Shown here: positions 25,082 to 33,568 of the stretch, in pieces
Layout of the letters: each line of letters starts with the position of its first letter
How positions within the stretch are numbered: position 1 is the stretch's first letter
NCBI RefSeq assembly: GCF_024721315.2
Contig: NZ_JANFAK020000021.1
Coordinates: forward strand, 96 to 64,095
Source of the DNA: Streptomyces sp. Isolate_45
Lineage (GTDB): Bacteria > Actinomycetota > Actinomycetes > Streptomycetales > Streptomycetaceae
DNA: 64,000 nt
Direction: 5' to 3'
The notes under the pieces: generated by a model
Told to the model about the DNA's origin: nothing
What the model saw: the letters and a program-made list of their open reading frames with translations, nothing else
Databases searched by the model: none
Translations under genes and position numbers: made by a program

Positions 25082-26320
25082 CTATGGGCGCGAGGCCCGG
25101 CGGCTCGCGATCAGCAGCCCGGCCAGAGCGATGACCATCCAGGCGGTGAGGTAGGCGAAGGCCGCCGTCGGGGAGACGGTGGTCCAGAGGATGCCCGCGA
25201 TGGTGCTGGCGGCGAGGTTGCCGAGGGACTGAACGGTGGCGAGCATTCCGAAGGCGGAGCCGCGCAGGTCCTTGGGGGCCAGGGCGGCGACGGCCGAATG
25301 CTGGGCCGTCTCCACCGCGCCGATGCCGGCTCCGGCCAGGAGAAAAGGGATCGCGAGGAAGGCAATGGCGGTCGCGTCGAAGGTGAACAAGCCGTAGGAA
25401 ACCGCGAACGCGGCGACTCCAGCGGCCAGTACGAGGATCGGGCCCCGGCGGCCGAGCCGGTCGGAGAGCCGTCCGGCGGGGACGGAGGCGACCGTGGCGG
25501 CCACGTTGTAAGCGGTGTAGAGGCCGAGCGCGATCGTGGTCGCCGTCTTCGCGCCGTGCTCGGGGGCCAGCAGGTCGGAGGCCCGCAGGATCAGCAGGGT
25601 CGCGGCGATGTTGCCCACCTCGAACGCGGCAACGGCTGCCATGAGCCGGCCGAGGTCGCCCGCCAGGACGGGCTTGATGCGGATCTTGAGGGGGACCTTG
25701 TCCCGGGCAGCCGGGCGGGGGGTCTTGCGGATCGCGTAGACGATCGCGCCCGCGGCCAGCAGGCCGGGGATGACCGAGAGGCCGATGGCCCACTGGACCC
25801 CGAGCCAGGCGACCAAGCCGAGGGCCAGCAGGGGCCCGAAGATCGCCCCAAGGTTGTCCATCATCCTCTCGAACCCGTACGCCCGCCCGTATGCCTTCGG
25901 CGGGACGATGTCCGCCAGCAGGGCGTTGCGGGCAGGCACCCGGAGTCCGCGGGCGGTCCAGGCAGCGGCTCTGAGCAGGCCGACCTGCCAGATCGCGGAC
26001 GCTCCGGCGGTGGCGGCGCCCAGGACGGCCGTCGTGGCGTAGCCGCCGACCGCGACCTTCCGGCGCCTGGCGGGGTCGTCCGCCAGGACGCCACCGCCGA
26101 AGCGGGCGGCGCCCGCGAGGGCATCGGAGATTCCCTCGATCACACCGAGGGCGGCGGCCGGGGCGCCGAGGGTGGACGTCAGCAGCGAAGGCAGCAGGGC
26201 GGTGGGGATCTCGTGCCCCACATCGGCGAGGAAACTGGCGGAGCCGATCCCCTTGACGCCCGGTGTCAGCCATTTCTCCTGGTCGAGGGTGGTGTCGGAG
26301 GGCGGCGGCGCATGGTTCAT
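25082..26320 (-). CDS. MFS transporter
   Basis: This 412-residue major facilitator has about 12 hydrophobic segments, opening with a short soluble N-terminus (LTPGVKGIGSASFLADVGHEI) typical of the group often annotated as inner-membrane efflux MFS near metal or cofactor genes. Visible signatures are RVPARNALLADIVPPKAYGRAYGFERMMDN and SVPAGRLSDRLGRR. The ATG at 26320 is chosen because the family N-terminus begins just after it; longer in-frame starts are not supported. It is divergent from the sulfite-oxidase-like gene at 26471 and convergent with molbindin. Given the molybdenum genes around it, transport of a related ligand is possible but unproven. Confidence 0.85.
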   Translation of the reverse strand: MNHAPPPSDTTLDQEKWLTPGVKGIGSASFLADVGHEIPTALLPSLLTSTLGAPAAALGVIEGISDALAGAARFGGGVLADDPARRRKVAVGGYATTAVLGAATAGASAIWQVGLLRAAAWTARGLRVPARNALLADIVPPKAYGRAYGFERMMDNLGAIFGPLLALGLVAWLGVQWAIGLSVIPGLLAAGAIVYAIRKTPRPAARDKVPLKIRIKPVLAGDLGRLMAAVAAFEVGNIAATLLILRASDLLAPEHGAKTATTIALGLYTAYNVAATVASVPAGRLSDRLGRRGPILVLAAGVAAFAVSYGLFTFDATAIAFLAIPFLLAGAGIGAVETAQHSAVAALAPKDLRGSAFGMLATVQSLGNLAASTIAGILWTTVSPTAAFAYLTAWMVIALAGLLIASRRASRP

Positions 26321-26470
26321 GGTCGGCAGTCTGCCCACTTGGCAGTCGGGTTCCCAGTGGACGATCGCATGACGCTGCGGCCGCTGGTGCTGAGGTCTGT
26401 CTAACCGGAGCGGGCTGCGTGGCTGCATGGCGGCGGGCCGCGACCGGGCAGCAGATGCTGGCAGAATGCG

Positions 26471-27100
26471 ATGAGAGAGACGCACTTGCCGTTGTGGCGT
26501 CGGCGAGTCGTAGAGGATGACCACATCGTGGGAACGGAGCACCTCCCTCCAGGGCAGCGCCTGACCAAGGGCTGGCCCGTCTCGCACTACGGCCCTGTCC
26601 CCAAGTTCCGGCCCGACAGGTGGAACCTGCAGGTGTTCGGCGCGACCGCCACCGGAGCGAAGTACAGCTGGACCTTCGAGGAAGTCGCGGCCCTCCCCGG
26701 CATCGCCATCGTCACGGACATGCACTGTGCCTCGGGCCCGACCTCCACCGACCACGAGTTCTTCGGTGTGCCGGCCTCCAGCCTGCTGGAGCTGGCGCCG
26801 CCGGCCCCGCAGGTGACGCATGTGATGGCCTGGGCGGAGTACGGGTACAGCGCCAACCTCCGCCTCGGCGACTTCACCTCCGAGCGGACGCTCCTGGCCA
26901 CGCACCACAACGGGGAGCCGCTCACCGTCGAACACGGCTTCCCCCTCCGCCTGGTCGTCCCGCACCTCTACGGCTACAAGGGCCCCAAGTGGCTCCGTGC
27001 CATCGAGTACATGACGCAGGATCGCCGCGGTTTCTGGGAAGAACGCGGATTCCACAACATCGGCGACCCGTGGACCGGGCAACGCCACTCCTACCAGTAG
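26471..27100 (+). CDS. Sulfite-oxidase-like molybdopterin oxidoreductase
   Basis: This 209-residue cytoplasmic protein is of the sulfite-oxidase/MsrP-like fold. It begins with the family entry GQRLTKGWPVSHYGPVPKF. Cys86 in VTDMHCASGP occupies the molybdenum-ligating position; after it the usual VTRWS is replaced by ASGPT, an unusual variation. The C-terminal half contains the typical LRLVVPHLYGYKGPKWLRAIEYM and GFWEERGFHN. It probably carries molybdenum cofactor and reduces or oxidises a small substrate. It lies directly upstream of moeA (102-base gap), in line with cofactor supply. A GTG at 26528 is an alternative start. Confidence 0.85.
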   Translation: MRETHLPLWRRRVVEDDHIVGTEHLPPGQRLTKGWPVSHYGPVPKFRPDRWNLQVFGATATGAKYSWTFEEVAALPGIAIVTDMHCASGPTSTDHEFFGVPASSLLELAPPAPQVTHVMAWAEYGYSANLRLGDFTSERTLLATHHNGEPLTVEHGFPLRLVVPHLYGYKGPKWLRAIEYMTQDRRGFWEERGFHNIGDPWTGQRHSYQ

Positions 27101-27202
27101 GAGTAGGCCTCACAGGCATCCCGCTCGGTGCGTGAGCGAGCTGGTGCACGACGGCAATCCGCCTCGTGGGCGGCGGAAAACCTGCGGCCCGAGGCTGGTG
27201 CC

Positions 27203-28402
27203 ATGCTTCTGACGACCGGCACCCCCACCGTGCACGCCGCAGTCTCCCCGGAGACGCCCTGGGGCCAGGCCAGAGGGCTGGCTCACCGGGCACCCTTGCC
27301 GTTGGCCGCCCGTACGATGCCGCTGGCTGCGGCCGCCGGCCTGACCCTGGCCGAAGACCTGCGCGCCCAGCATCCCCTGCCGGCGTTCGACACGGCCGCC
27401 ATGGACGGATATGCGGTGGCGGGCCCAGGGCCGTGGAGGATCCGCGGAGCGGTCAGGGCGGGCGGCGTCTGGGACGGGTTGCTCGCGCCGGGGGAAGGGG
27501 TGGAGATCTCCACGGGTGCCCCGGTCCCGGCCGGGGCCTGCGCCGTGCTGCCGCTGGAGCTGGCGGCGTGCGGCGCCGGCTGGGTGTCGGGAGCCACGCC
27601 AGCGCCAGGGAAGCACGTCCGGCGCGCTGGTGAGGACGCCTCGGCGGGGACGTGCCTCGCCCCGGCCGGCACCAGGGTCGGCCCTGCGCTGCTCGGGCTC
27701 GCCGCATCCTGCGGCCACGACGCCCTGCTGGTACGGCCCCGCCCCCGGGTCAGGGTCCTGATCACCGGTGATGAGCTGGACCTCGTAGGGACGCCCGGAC
27801 CAGGTCGGGTGCGGGACGCTCTCGGTCCGTTGCTGCCGCCCCTGGTCACCGCGCTGGGCGGGGAGGTGGCCGGTGTGCGGCACGTCCCCGACAAGCCGGC
27901 CGGGCTGCTGGCACGAGCGGTGCGCGAGGCGCGGGACGCCGAGGTCATCGTGGTCACCGGATCCACTTCCGTCGGGGCCACCGATCAGCTCCGTCGGCTG
28001 CTCCGTGAGGCAGGCGCCCGGATGGTCGTCGACACCGTCGCCTGTCGGCCGGGGCACCCGCAACTGCTGGCCGGACTCGATGCCGGACGATGGGTGGTGG
28101 GGCTGCCGGGGAACCCGTACGCCGCCCTCGTCGCCGCCCACACCCTCCTCGCTCCGCTGATTGCCGGACTCTCGGGTCGCGGCCTTCCAGCCTTGCCGGA
28201 GGTGCCGGTGCGCGGGGACGTACGACCCGCTCCGGGCCTCACACGGCTCGTGCCCGTTGCCTGGGAGGGTTCCGGCGCCCGGATCGTCGGCGGGCACCGC
28301 GCCGCGTTCCTCCACGGGGCGGCTCTGGGGGACGCACTCGCCGTGATCACTGAGGACTGGAAGGACGGCGATCGGGCACCGCTCGTCCTCCTGGCCGGGT
28401 GA
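27203..28402 (+). CDS. moeA: MoeA-like molybdopterin molybdenumtransferase
   Basis: This 399-residue protein catalyses insertion of molybdate into adenylylated molybdopterin, the last step of molybdenum-cofactor synthesis. Domain landmarks are PAFDTAAMDGYAVAG near residues 61-75, the central VRVLITGDEL, TGSTSVGATDQL (family GGxSVGxxD, with small changes) and GLPGNPYAALVAAHTLL. The C-terminal domain IV is present, so length is near normal. It follows the sulfite-oxidase-like gene on the same strand. Two changes in the SVG loop mean activity is likely but not certain. Confidence 0.85.
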   Translation: MLLTTGTPTVHAAVSPETPWGQARGLAHRAPLPLAARTMPLAAAAGLTLAEDLRAQHPLPAFDTAAMDGYAVAGPGPWRIRGAVRAGGVWDGLLAPGEGVEISTGAPVPAGACAVLPLELAACGAGWVSGATPAPGKHVRRAGEDASAGTCLAPAGTRVGPALLGLAASCGHDALLVRPRPRVRVLITGDELDLVGTPGPGRVRDALGPLLPPLVTALGGEVAGVRHVPDKPAGLLARAVREARDAEVIVVTGSTSVGATDQLRRLLREAGARMVVDTVACRPGHPQLLAGLDAGRWVVGLPGNPYAALVAAHTLLAPLIAGLSGRGLPALPEVPVRGDVRPAPGLTRLVPVAWEGSGARIVGGHRAAFLHGAALGDALAVITEDWKDGDRAPLVLLAG

Positions 28403-28525
28403 ACAGTGCAACACCCATATTCGGGCGCCGAGTTGTCGAGAGGCCCCTGTTGTCTCCGACGTCGGTCCGTACCGGATAGGTTGGGATGATCACGTCGGTG
28501 GCAGGCACTTCAGGAGGTTCTTCGC

Positions 28526-28882
28526 ATGACCGGCACGGCCCATCACCAGTTGTTCTCCTACGGCACGCTGCAGTCCCGGGAGGTGCAGCTCGCACGGTTC
28601 GGCAGGCTGTTGGAGGGGACGCCCGACGCACTGCCCGGATATCGGATCACGTACATCGAGATCACCGACCCTGAGGTGATCGCCGCCAGTGGAACCGACC
28701 GGCATCCCTTGCTCGTTGCCTCCTCGGAGCAGAGCGATGCGGTCGAGGGCACTGTCTTCGCGATCACCGACGGCGAACTTGCTTCGGCGGACGACTACGA
28801 GGTCGACGACTACGCCAGGACCCGAGTCGTCCTGCGTTCCGGCACGAAGGCGTGGGCCTACCTCGGGGCACAGGCAGGCTAG
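28526..28882 (+). CDS. Gamma-glutamylcyclotransferase (AIG2/GGCT-like) family protein
   Basis: This 118-residue protein has the family signature FSYGTLQSREVQ at residues 9-20, which forms the substrate pocket, and the acidic ELASADDYEVDDYARTRV segment carrying the catalytic Glu region. Members cyclise gamma-glutamyl amines to 5-oxoproline, or act on related amides. The start follows AGGAGG about nine bases upstream. It is a single gene between moeA and the convergent M24 peptidase. Confidence 0.85.
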   Translation: MTGTAHHQLFSYGTLQSREVQLARFGRLLEGTPDALPGYRITYIEITDPEVIAASGTDRHPLLVASSEQSDAVEGTVFAITDGELASADDYEVDDYARTRVVLRSGTKAWAYLGAQAG

Positions 28883-28946
28883 ATCTCCGTGCTCCGCGCC
28901 TACGGGTGTGGAGCCCCCCATCGCACTCAGCACGAGAACCGCGGCC

Positions 28947-29705
28947 TCACGCCAGGTCCAGGAGTTGCTCGTAGAACCCGCCGAATCCGTGCTGCTCGTC
29001 GACGAGATGGATCTCCAGGATCCAGTGGCATCGCCAGCCCGCGCGATCGGTGTGACGGAGCGGGGTGTCATTGTCCGGGGTGATGTAGGACTCGGCCTTG
29101 GCGCCGTCGATGCTCTCGTGCGGGAACTCCCCGACCAGATGACCCGCGTGCCAACCGCCGAGGCTCCAGCCCGCCTTGACCGCGTGCTGCTCCACGTCCG
29201 CGTAGAGCTGCCGGCCGGTGATGCGCGGATCCGCTCGGAAGGTTTCCCGGCCGGCCGCGAAGACCGTGGCCAGGTCGTCGCGGAGGCGGTGCTTGGCCGG
29301 GTCGTCTCCGAAGACGAAGGTGCGGCCGAAGTCGGCCTCGTACTCCTCGAAGATCGGGCCGAAGTCGGCGAAGGCGATGTCGTCCTCGCCGATGATCCGG
29401 TCGGGCGGGTTCTCCTTGTACGGGAACACGGTGTTCGGGCCGGAGCGGACGATCCGCTTGTGCCAGTGCTTGGTGGTGCCGAACATTTCGTTCGCGAGGT
29501 CCCGGATCCGGTCACTGACCTCCCGTTCGCCGGCTCCGGGTGTGACCAGGCGGCGGGCCTCGACCTCCGCGAAGAGGCGCTCGGCTTTGTGCTGCGCCTC
29601 GACGAGGCCCAGGGCGCGCAGCTGCTCGTCCATGCGATCGGGTGCTCCCATGGTGCTGTTCCCGCTCCCGTTCCAGTTCCTGTTCCTGTCGCTGTTCGTT
29701 GTCAC
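28947..29705 (-). CDS. M24-family metallopeptidase (Xaa-Pro aminopeptidase-like)
   Basis: This protein of about 252 residues has the pita-bread fold of M24 peptidases. Candidate metal ligands are Asp in FADFGPIFEEYEADFGRTF (two Asp), His in GGWHAGHLVGE, and Glu in WILEIHLVDE and near FGGFYEQ, so a dinuclear site seems intact. The GTG at 29705 overlaps the methyltransferase stop (GTGA), which suggests coupling; the alternative is ATG at 29651. The 15 or so residues between them are Asn/Gly/Arg-rich and encoded by hexamer repeats, so the start may differ between strains. The substrate is unknown. Confidence 0.8.
   Translation of the reverse strand: MTTNSDRNRNWNGSGNSTMGAPDRMDEQLRALGLVEAQHKAERLFAEVEARRLVTPGAGEREVSDRIRDLANEMFGTTKHWHKRIVRSGPNTVFPYKENPPDRIIGEDDIAFADFGPIFEEYEADFGRTFVFGDDPAKHRLRDDLATVFAAGRETFRADPRITGRQLYADVEQHAVKAGWSLGGWHAGHLVGEFPHESIDGAKAESYITPDNDTPLRHTDRAGWRCHWILEIHLVDEQHGFGGFYEQLLDLA
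29656..29700. repeat. Imperfect hexanucleotide repeat at the M24 N-terminus
   Basis: GTTCCN/GTTCCT-type units are reiterated about seven times (TTCCCGCTCCCGTTCCAGTT and onward). It encodes Asn, Gly, Arg and Trp residues in the extended reading of the peptidase and could vary in copy number by slippage. Confidence 0.5.
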
Positions 29706-30478
29706 GGGTTCGCGCGCACGATGACGAGCGAGCCCTCGTACGTGGGCTGCGTGCGGAGGTGGCCGAAGCGCTCGTCCCAGGCGCCGGACTCCAGATCGCG
29801 GCGGAGGCGTTCGTCGAAGCGTTCGCGGACGCCGTCGTCGATGAAGCTCCATGCCGAGCAGGCCTGGCGGACGGCGGGGTCGAGGAGCATGTCCGGACGC
29901 CCGTAGTAGGCCTCGTTGAAGCCGTCGGTGCAGTCCAGGGGAATCGGGACCGTCTGGATGCTGCCGGTGCCGCCGAGGGCCGCGGCCATGTCCTCGATGG
30001 GCGGGAAGCGGCGGGCTTCGGTGTCGAGGACCTCGGGGGCGTACTCGTACAGCCAGAAGTCGCGTACGAGCTTCGGGTCGCAGGTCAGGACGACGACCGG
30101 TCCTCGGGTGACGCGCCGCATCTCGCGCAGGCCGGCCGCGACGTCGCTCCACTGGTGCACGCTGAACAGCGTCATCGCCGCGTCGAACTCCCCGTCGCCG
30201 AACGGCAGATTCTCTGCAACGGCGTCGACGGCGCGGGCGAGGCGGGCCGGGCGCTGGGCGCGCATGGACTCCGAGGGCTCGACGGCGGTCACGGTGCGGG
30301 CGGCGCTCTCGTAGGACCCGGCGCCGGCACCGACGTTGAGCACGGCCTGCGCACCGTCGAGGGCCTCGGCGATGAACTGGGCTATCCGTGTGTCGGGTTG
30401 GCGGTAGGACGTGTATCCGGCGCCGATGGCGCCGTAGTCGACATCGCCGGCGCTGCCGTCGTGGGTCCGTGTGGTCAT
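29702..30478 (-). CDS. Class I SAM-dependent methyltransferase
   Basis: This 258-residue methyltransferase of the Methyltransf_11 type has DYGAIGAGYTSYRQPD near the N-terminus, motif I AVLNVGAGAGSYE at about 45-57, an acidic TAVEPSESM, and FDAAMTLFSVHQWSD in the post-motif region. It probably methylates a small molecule. The GAGAG loop replaces the usual GxGTG but is seen in the group. It forms an overlapping pair with the M24 peptidase, hinting at a shared substrate. The ATG follows a GAGG stretch about ten bases upstream. Confidence 0.85.
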   Translation of the reverse strand: MTTRTHDGSAGDVDYGAIGAGYTSYRQPDTRIAQFIAEALDGAQAVLNVGAGAGSYESAARTVTAVEPSESMRAQRPARLARAVDAVAENLPFGDGEFDAAMTLFSVHQWSDVAAGLREMRRVTRGPVVVLTCDPKLVRDFWLYEYAPEVLDTEARRFPPIEDMAAALGGTGSIQTVPIPLDCTDGFNEAYYGRPDMLLDPAVRQACSAWSFIDDGVRERFDERLRRDLESGAWDERFGHLRTQPTYEGSLVIVRANP

Positions 30479-30570
30479 GGGTCCTTACCTCGCCTTGTGA
30501 GCAGGAACAGGGGGATGCGCCCGCCGTTCGCCGGAGGTACCGGCGTCACACGGGTGCGGGTGCGGTGCCG

Positions 30571-31245
30571 CTACGACCAGAGCCGCAGCCGTTCCCAGCC
30601 GGCGGCGGTGCGTTCGTAGCGCAGCCGGGTGTGGACGCGGTCCTTCGCGGCCTGCCAGAACTCGACCTCGGCGGGGGCCAGGGTGTAGAGGGTCCAGGCC
30701 GAGTCGACCAGCGAAGGCTCGCGTTCGATCATCGCCAGGGCCTTCTCCAGGGCATGGTCACGCTCGGCCGGGTCCATCAGGTACTGGCTCTGGCGGCCCA
30801 GCAGGGATTCCGCCCGAGCGGTGGGGGAGCGGTCGAGGAAGTCGGCGGCGTTGACCTCGCCTGAGCCGGGCGTCACCGGCCCGCGGATCCGGACCTGGCG
30901 GCCGTGCTCCGGCCAGTAGAAGGTCAGCGCCGCCCGCGGATGGCAGGCGAGCTGACCGCCCTTGGGGCTGAAGGCGTGCCCGGCGAACTGCCATCCCTCC
31001 GGGCCCACCCCCTTGAGGATCAGCACGCGTGCGTCCGGGTCGCCGGCGGAATCCACCGTGGACAGCGTCATCGCGTGCGGATCGCGCACACCGTCCGCCA
31101 CGGCCTCGACCAGCCAGGACAGGAAGAGCCGCACCGGATCGTCTGGCGCCTCCTCCGGATCGAACTCCGGCAGAGGTCTGGCGAAGACCTCAAGGCCGCG
31201 CAGCCACTGGCGCGCACCGTTCACCTGCTCCGAGCCCGTTGTCAT
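30571..31245 (-). CDS. Pyridoxamine 5'-phosphate oxidase-like flavoprotein (PdxH family)
   Basis: This 224-residue FMN-dependent oxidase of the PNPOx family converts pyridoxamine or pyridoxine phosphate to PLP. The split-barrel FMN-binding part contains AMTLSTVDSAGDPDARVLILKG and FYWPEHGRQVRIRGP. The family C-terminal domain is present, ending VHTRLRYERTAAGWERLRLWS, close to the usual RLHDRxxY...W...RLAP. The ending deviates from classical PdxH, so a related oxidase activity is possible. Two palindromes lie 50 to 100 bases upstream, suggesting repression by a dimeric regulator. Confidence 0.8.
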   Translation of the reverse strand: MTTGSEQVNGARQWLRGLEVFARPLPEFDPEEAPDDPVRLFLSWLVEAVADGVRDPHAMTLSTVDSAGDPDARVLILKGVGPEGWQFAGHAFSPKGGQLACHPRAALTFYWPEHGRQVRIRGPVTPGSGEVNAADFLDRSPTARAESLLGRQSQYLMDPAERDHALEKALAMIEREPSLVDSAWTLYTLAPAEVEFWQAAKDRVHTRLRYERTAAGWERLRLWS

Positions 31246-31293
31246 CCTCGGCTCCTCCAGCTCGTTCGGACCTCGGCAACCTCACGACAATAT

Positions 31294-31307
31294 CTTGCAT
31301 CCGCAAG
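31294..31307. promoter_or_regulatory. Inverted repeat upstream of the PNPOx gene (MarR-like)
   Basis: CTTGC-ATCC-GCAAG lies 49 bases before the PNPOx start. TTGC...GCAA spacing is of the kind bound by MarR-family repressors. No regulator gene is adjacent. Confidence 0.45.
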
Positions 31308-31319
31308 GGTCGATTCGTA

Positions 31320-31345
31320 AATCAACTAGCAAATGCTTGTTGATT
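31320..31345. promoter_or_regulatory. 26-bp near-perfect palindrome upstream of the PNPOx gene
   Basis: AATCAAC-T-AGCA and TGCT-T-GTTGATT arms flank a central AA; only one symmetric pair mismatches. It lies 75 bases before the PNPOx start in an AT-rich patch, and is directly followed by CGACTAGTGGG, a sequence resembling motifs in the pilus-locus gaps. Confidence 0.5.
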
Positions 31346-31450
31346 CGACTAGTGGGCTCCTAGGTGCGGTTTGGGTGAAGTGTGCCCTGCCTCGGATTCA
31401 CTGCGCCAGAGGTTGCCTGTCGGCCGACCGGACGCCACGACATGCACAAG

Positions 31451-31481
31451 GCCCCTCCCCGGGAAACGAGTGGGGAGGGGC
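31451..31481. terminator. Terminator downstream of the excalibur lipoprotein gene
   Basis: GCCCCTCCCC and GGGGAGGGGC form a ten-bp stem with an 11-base loop, 40 bases past the end of the leftward secreted-protein operon. Confidence 0.7.
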
Positions 31482-31522
31482 GTTGCGCCATTCATCGTGC
31501 GGTGGGGTCCGATACCCGTTTG

Positions 31523-31909
31523 CTACGTCGTCGACGGCTTGACCGGCTCGGCGATCGGGGCGCCGTCCAGGTCGGTCATGTAGTCGCGGTGGACCGGCTT
31601 CTTGTCCTTCGGTTTGGGGAGGTTCGGGCATGCGATGCCGTCGCCGTCCCGGTCGAGTTCGTTCGGGTCGAGTGCGTCCGCTCGTAGCACCGCTTGCGCG
31701 TCGGCCTGGGCCTTGAACGCGTCGCAGTCGGCCACGTGCCCCTTGTTCAGGTACGGAGCGACGTCGAACGTGTGCTTCGGGGCGTCACTGCCGGCGCACG
31801 CGGTGAGCGTGAGCGCCGCGATCACACCGACCGCCGCGACGGCGGTACGACGCCCTGGTCGCAGCCGGTGATCCCGGCTCTTGTGGATGGTGCGTGACTG
31901 GTCTGTCAT
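31523..31909 (-). CDS. Excalibur-domain lipoprotein
   Basis: This 128-residue lipoprotein has a basic n-region, a hydrophobic segment (AVAAVGVIAALTLTAC) with the lipobox Cys at about residue 38, and one excalibur calcium-binding motif (DCDAFKAQADAQAVL, then DPNELDRDGDGIACP, about 62-95). The two Cys and the DxDxDG loop are the family hallmarks. It starts four bases after the prepilin-propeller gene and so is the last gene of that operon. It probably sits on the outer face of the membrane and may bind calcium or the cell wall near the pilus machinery. Confidence 0.85.
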   Translation of the reverse strand: MTDQSRTIHKSRDHRLRPGRRTAVAAVGVIAALTLTACAGSDAPKHTFDVAPYLNKGHVADCDAFKAQADAQAVLRADALDPNELDRDGDGIACPNLPKPKDKKPVHRDYMTDLDGAPIAEPVKPSTT

Positions 31910-31913
31910 GGTC

Positions 31914-33500
31914 CTAGGCCGGTCCTGTCCGGAACACCATGACCGCTTTGCCGTCCGGGTCGAGCGCGTACAGCTTGTCCGTAGCGTTGTTCACGGCCAG
32001 AGAGCCGAATTGGCGAGGGCTGCCGAGCGGGGCCTGCGTCAGCAGGGTGGTGCCGTCGGTCACAGCAAGGCCGCCCGGGGCGAGATTTGCAGTGGTTTGT
32101 GCGACGAAGACCCTGTTGAAGTTCTTCAGCAGGGTCAGTTTGTGCGCCACGTTCGCGCTGGCGGCGCCTGAGTATCCGCAGGTCAGCGCCTGCCGGGTGA
32201 CCGCCTTCCCCTCGACTCGGCTGATGCGGCCCCCGGACCCGCCGCATCCCGGTACAGCTGTGGTGCTGGTGGAGAAGACGTAGACCGACGCCGCCGAGGT
32301 GCTGTAGACCGCGTAAGAGGGACCGAACTTCGCTCCCGGCAGTTCGTCGATCGCCGTTGACTCACCGGTGCTGGGGTCGATGACGATCGTCGTCCCGACT
32401 GGCATCGCCTCGCCGGGCAGCTCCGGTCTCGGAGCGCACCTAGTGGCAAGGAGGTAGACGAGGTTGCGGTTCGGATCGACGGCGATCATGCCTTTCGCGG
32501 AGTTGGTCGTGAGGGACCCGATGGTGCTGCCGAGGCAGCCCACCACCGTCGGGAACTCCGCTACAACCCTCACCTCATGGGTCTGCGTAGAGATGGCGAA
32601 GAGGCCGATGTTGGGGCTCGCGCCGCCGCCGTTTGCCTGCTTCGTGAAGTACACCGCGTGACGTGCGGCATCAAAGGAAAAGTCCATACCGGCGGCTGCG
32701 TTCGCGAGTCCCGCGCCGGACGGCAGAGGGATCGGCGTCGCCGTTGCTGACGGGATGCCGGCCGCAATGTAGGCGAGGGCCGAATTCTTTCCAGAACCAC
32801 CGCTGACGTAGACGTCGCCGTTGTCGGGCGAGACGGCCAGGCCGCTGACGATCGCCGAGAAGCTGACGCGGGTCAATTGATTGTCGTTGGCCGTGTCGAT
32901 GACCGCAACGCTGTTCGCACCTCCGACATAGACCTGCCCCGTGGCGGAGTTGACCGCGATCCGGGTCGGGCTCGACACAGCGCTGGAGACGTTGATCGGT
33001 GCACCGATCGCCTTGTCGGTCTTGCCGTCGATCACGGTTACGGTGTTGTCGGAGTCGGACACGACGTACACGCGGTTGGCCTTCTCATCGACCGTGAGGT
33101 CGGTCGGACGCTGGCCCGCCGGGATCGGGTCACCTGTGCGCTCCGACGGTGAGGTGTCATACAGCGTGAACGACGACTTCGCGCCCCGACCGCACTTGTT
33201 CTCCTCGCCGACCGCCACCATGTTGTAGGACGGTTCACCGGCCAGGAGCCCGTCAGCCTTCAGATCATCGACGGTCCCATAGTGTCCGTGCTTCGCACAG
33301 AAGGACTCTTCCGCTGTCCGCAGGGTGGCCGCGTCCGCGGCGACCGCGCTCCCGCGGCCCTTGTCGCCGAGGCCCCTGACGGAGAACACCACGATGGCCG
33401 CGAGGACGCCCAGGATCACGATGACCACGAGCAACTCGATGAGTGTGAAGCCGTCCTGGCGTCTGGCGCGCATGGGGAACGGGCGATGGTCCGGTCTCAT
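31914..33500 (-). CDS. Type IV prepilin fused to a YVTN-type beta-propeller
   Basis: This 528-residue protein starts as a type IV prepilin: basic leader, cleavage site RRQDG-FTLIELLVVIVIL with Glu at +5 (Gly17/Phe18, Glu22), a hydrophobic helix, and a short pilin-like domain to about residue 110 whose TAEESFCAKHGHYGTVDDLKADGLL closely follows the major pilin of 39779-40162. From about residue 120 to the end are repeated strand patterns such as NRVYVVSDSDNTVTVIDGKT and GQVYVGGANSVAVIDTAND, typical of YVTN/NHL beta-propellers. This would place a propeller on a minor, probably tip-located, pilin for binding a surface or ligand. ATG 33500 is preferred; ATG 33473 is possible. Confidence 0.85.
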   Translation of the reverse strand: MRPDHRPFPMRARRQDGFTLIELLVVIVILGVLAAIVVFSVRGLGDKGRGSAVAADAATLRTAEESFCAKHGHYGTVDDLKADGLLAGEPSYNMVAVGEENKCGRGAKSSFTLYDTSPSERTGDPIPAGQRPTDLTVDEKANRVYVVSDSDNTVTVIDGKTDKAIGAPINVSSAVSSPTRIAVNSATGQVYVGGANSVAVIDTANDNQLTRVSFSAIVSGLAVSPDNGDVYVSGGSGKNSALAYIAAGIPSATATPIPLPSGAGLANAAAGMDFSFDAARHAVYFTKQANGGGASPNIGLFAISTQTHEVRVVAEFPTVVGCLGSTIGSLTTNSAKGMIAVDPNRNLVYLLATRCAPRPELPGEAMPVGTTIVIDPSTGESTAIDELPGAKFGPSYAVYSTSAASVYVFSTSTTAVPGCGGSGGRISRVEGKAVTRQALTCGYSGAASANVAHKLTLLKNFNRVFVAQTTANLAPGGLAVTDGTTLLTQAPLGSPRQFGSLAVNNATDKLYALDPDGKAVMVFRTGPA

Positions 33501-33568
33501 GACAGTCGGGGTTTCCTTCAATCGATGGGTCACGTCCAGCCCGAGCGCACGCGCGAGCCCTTGCCACG

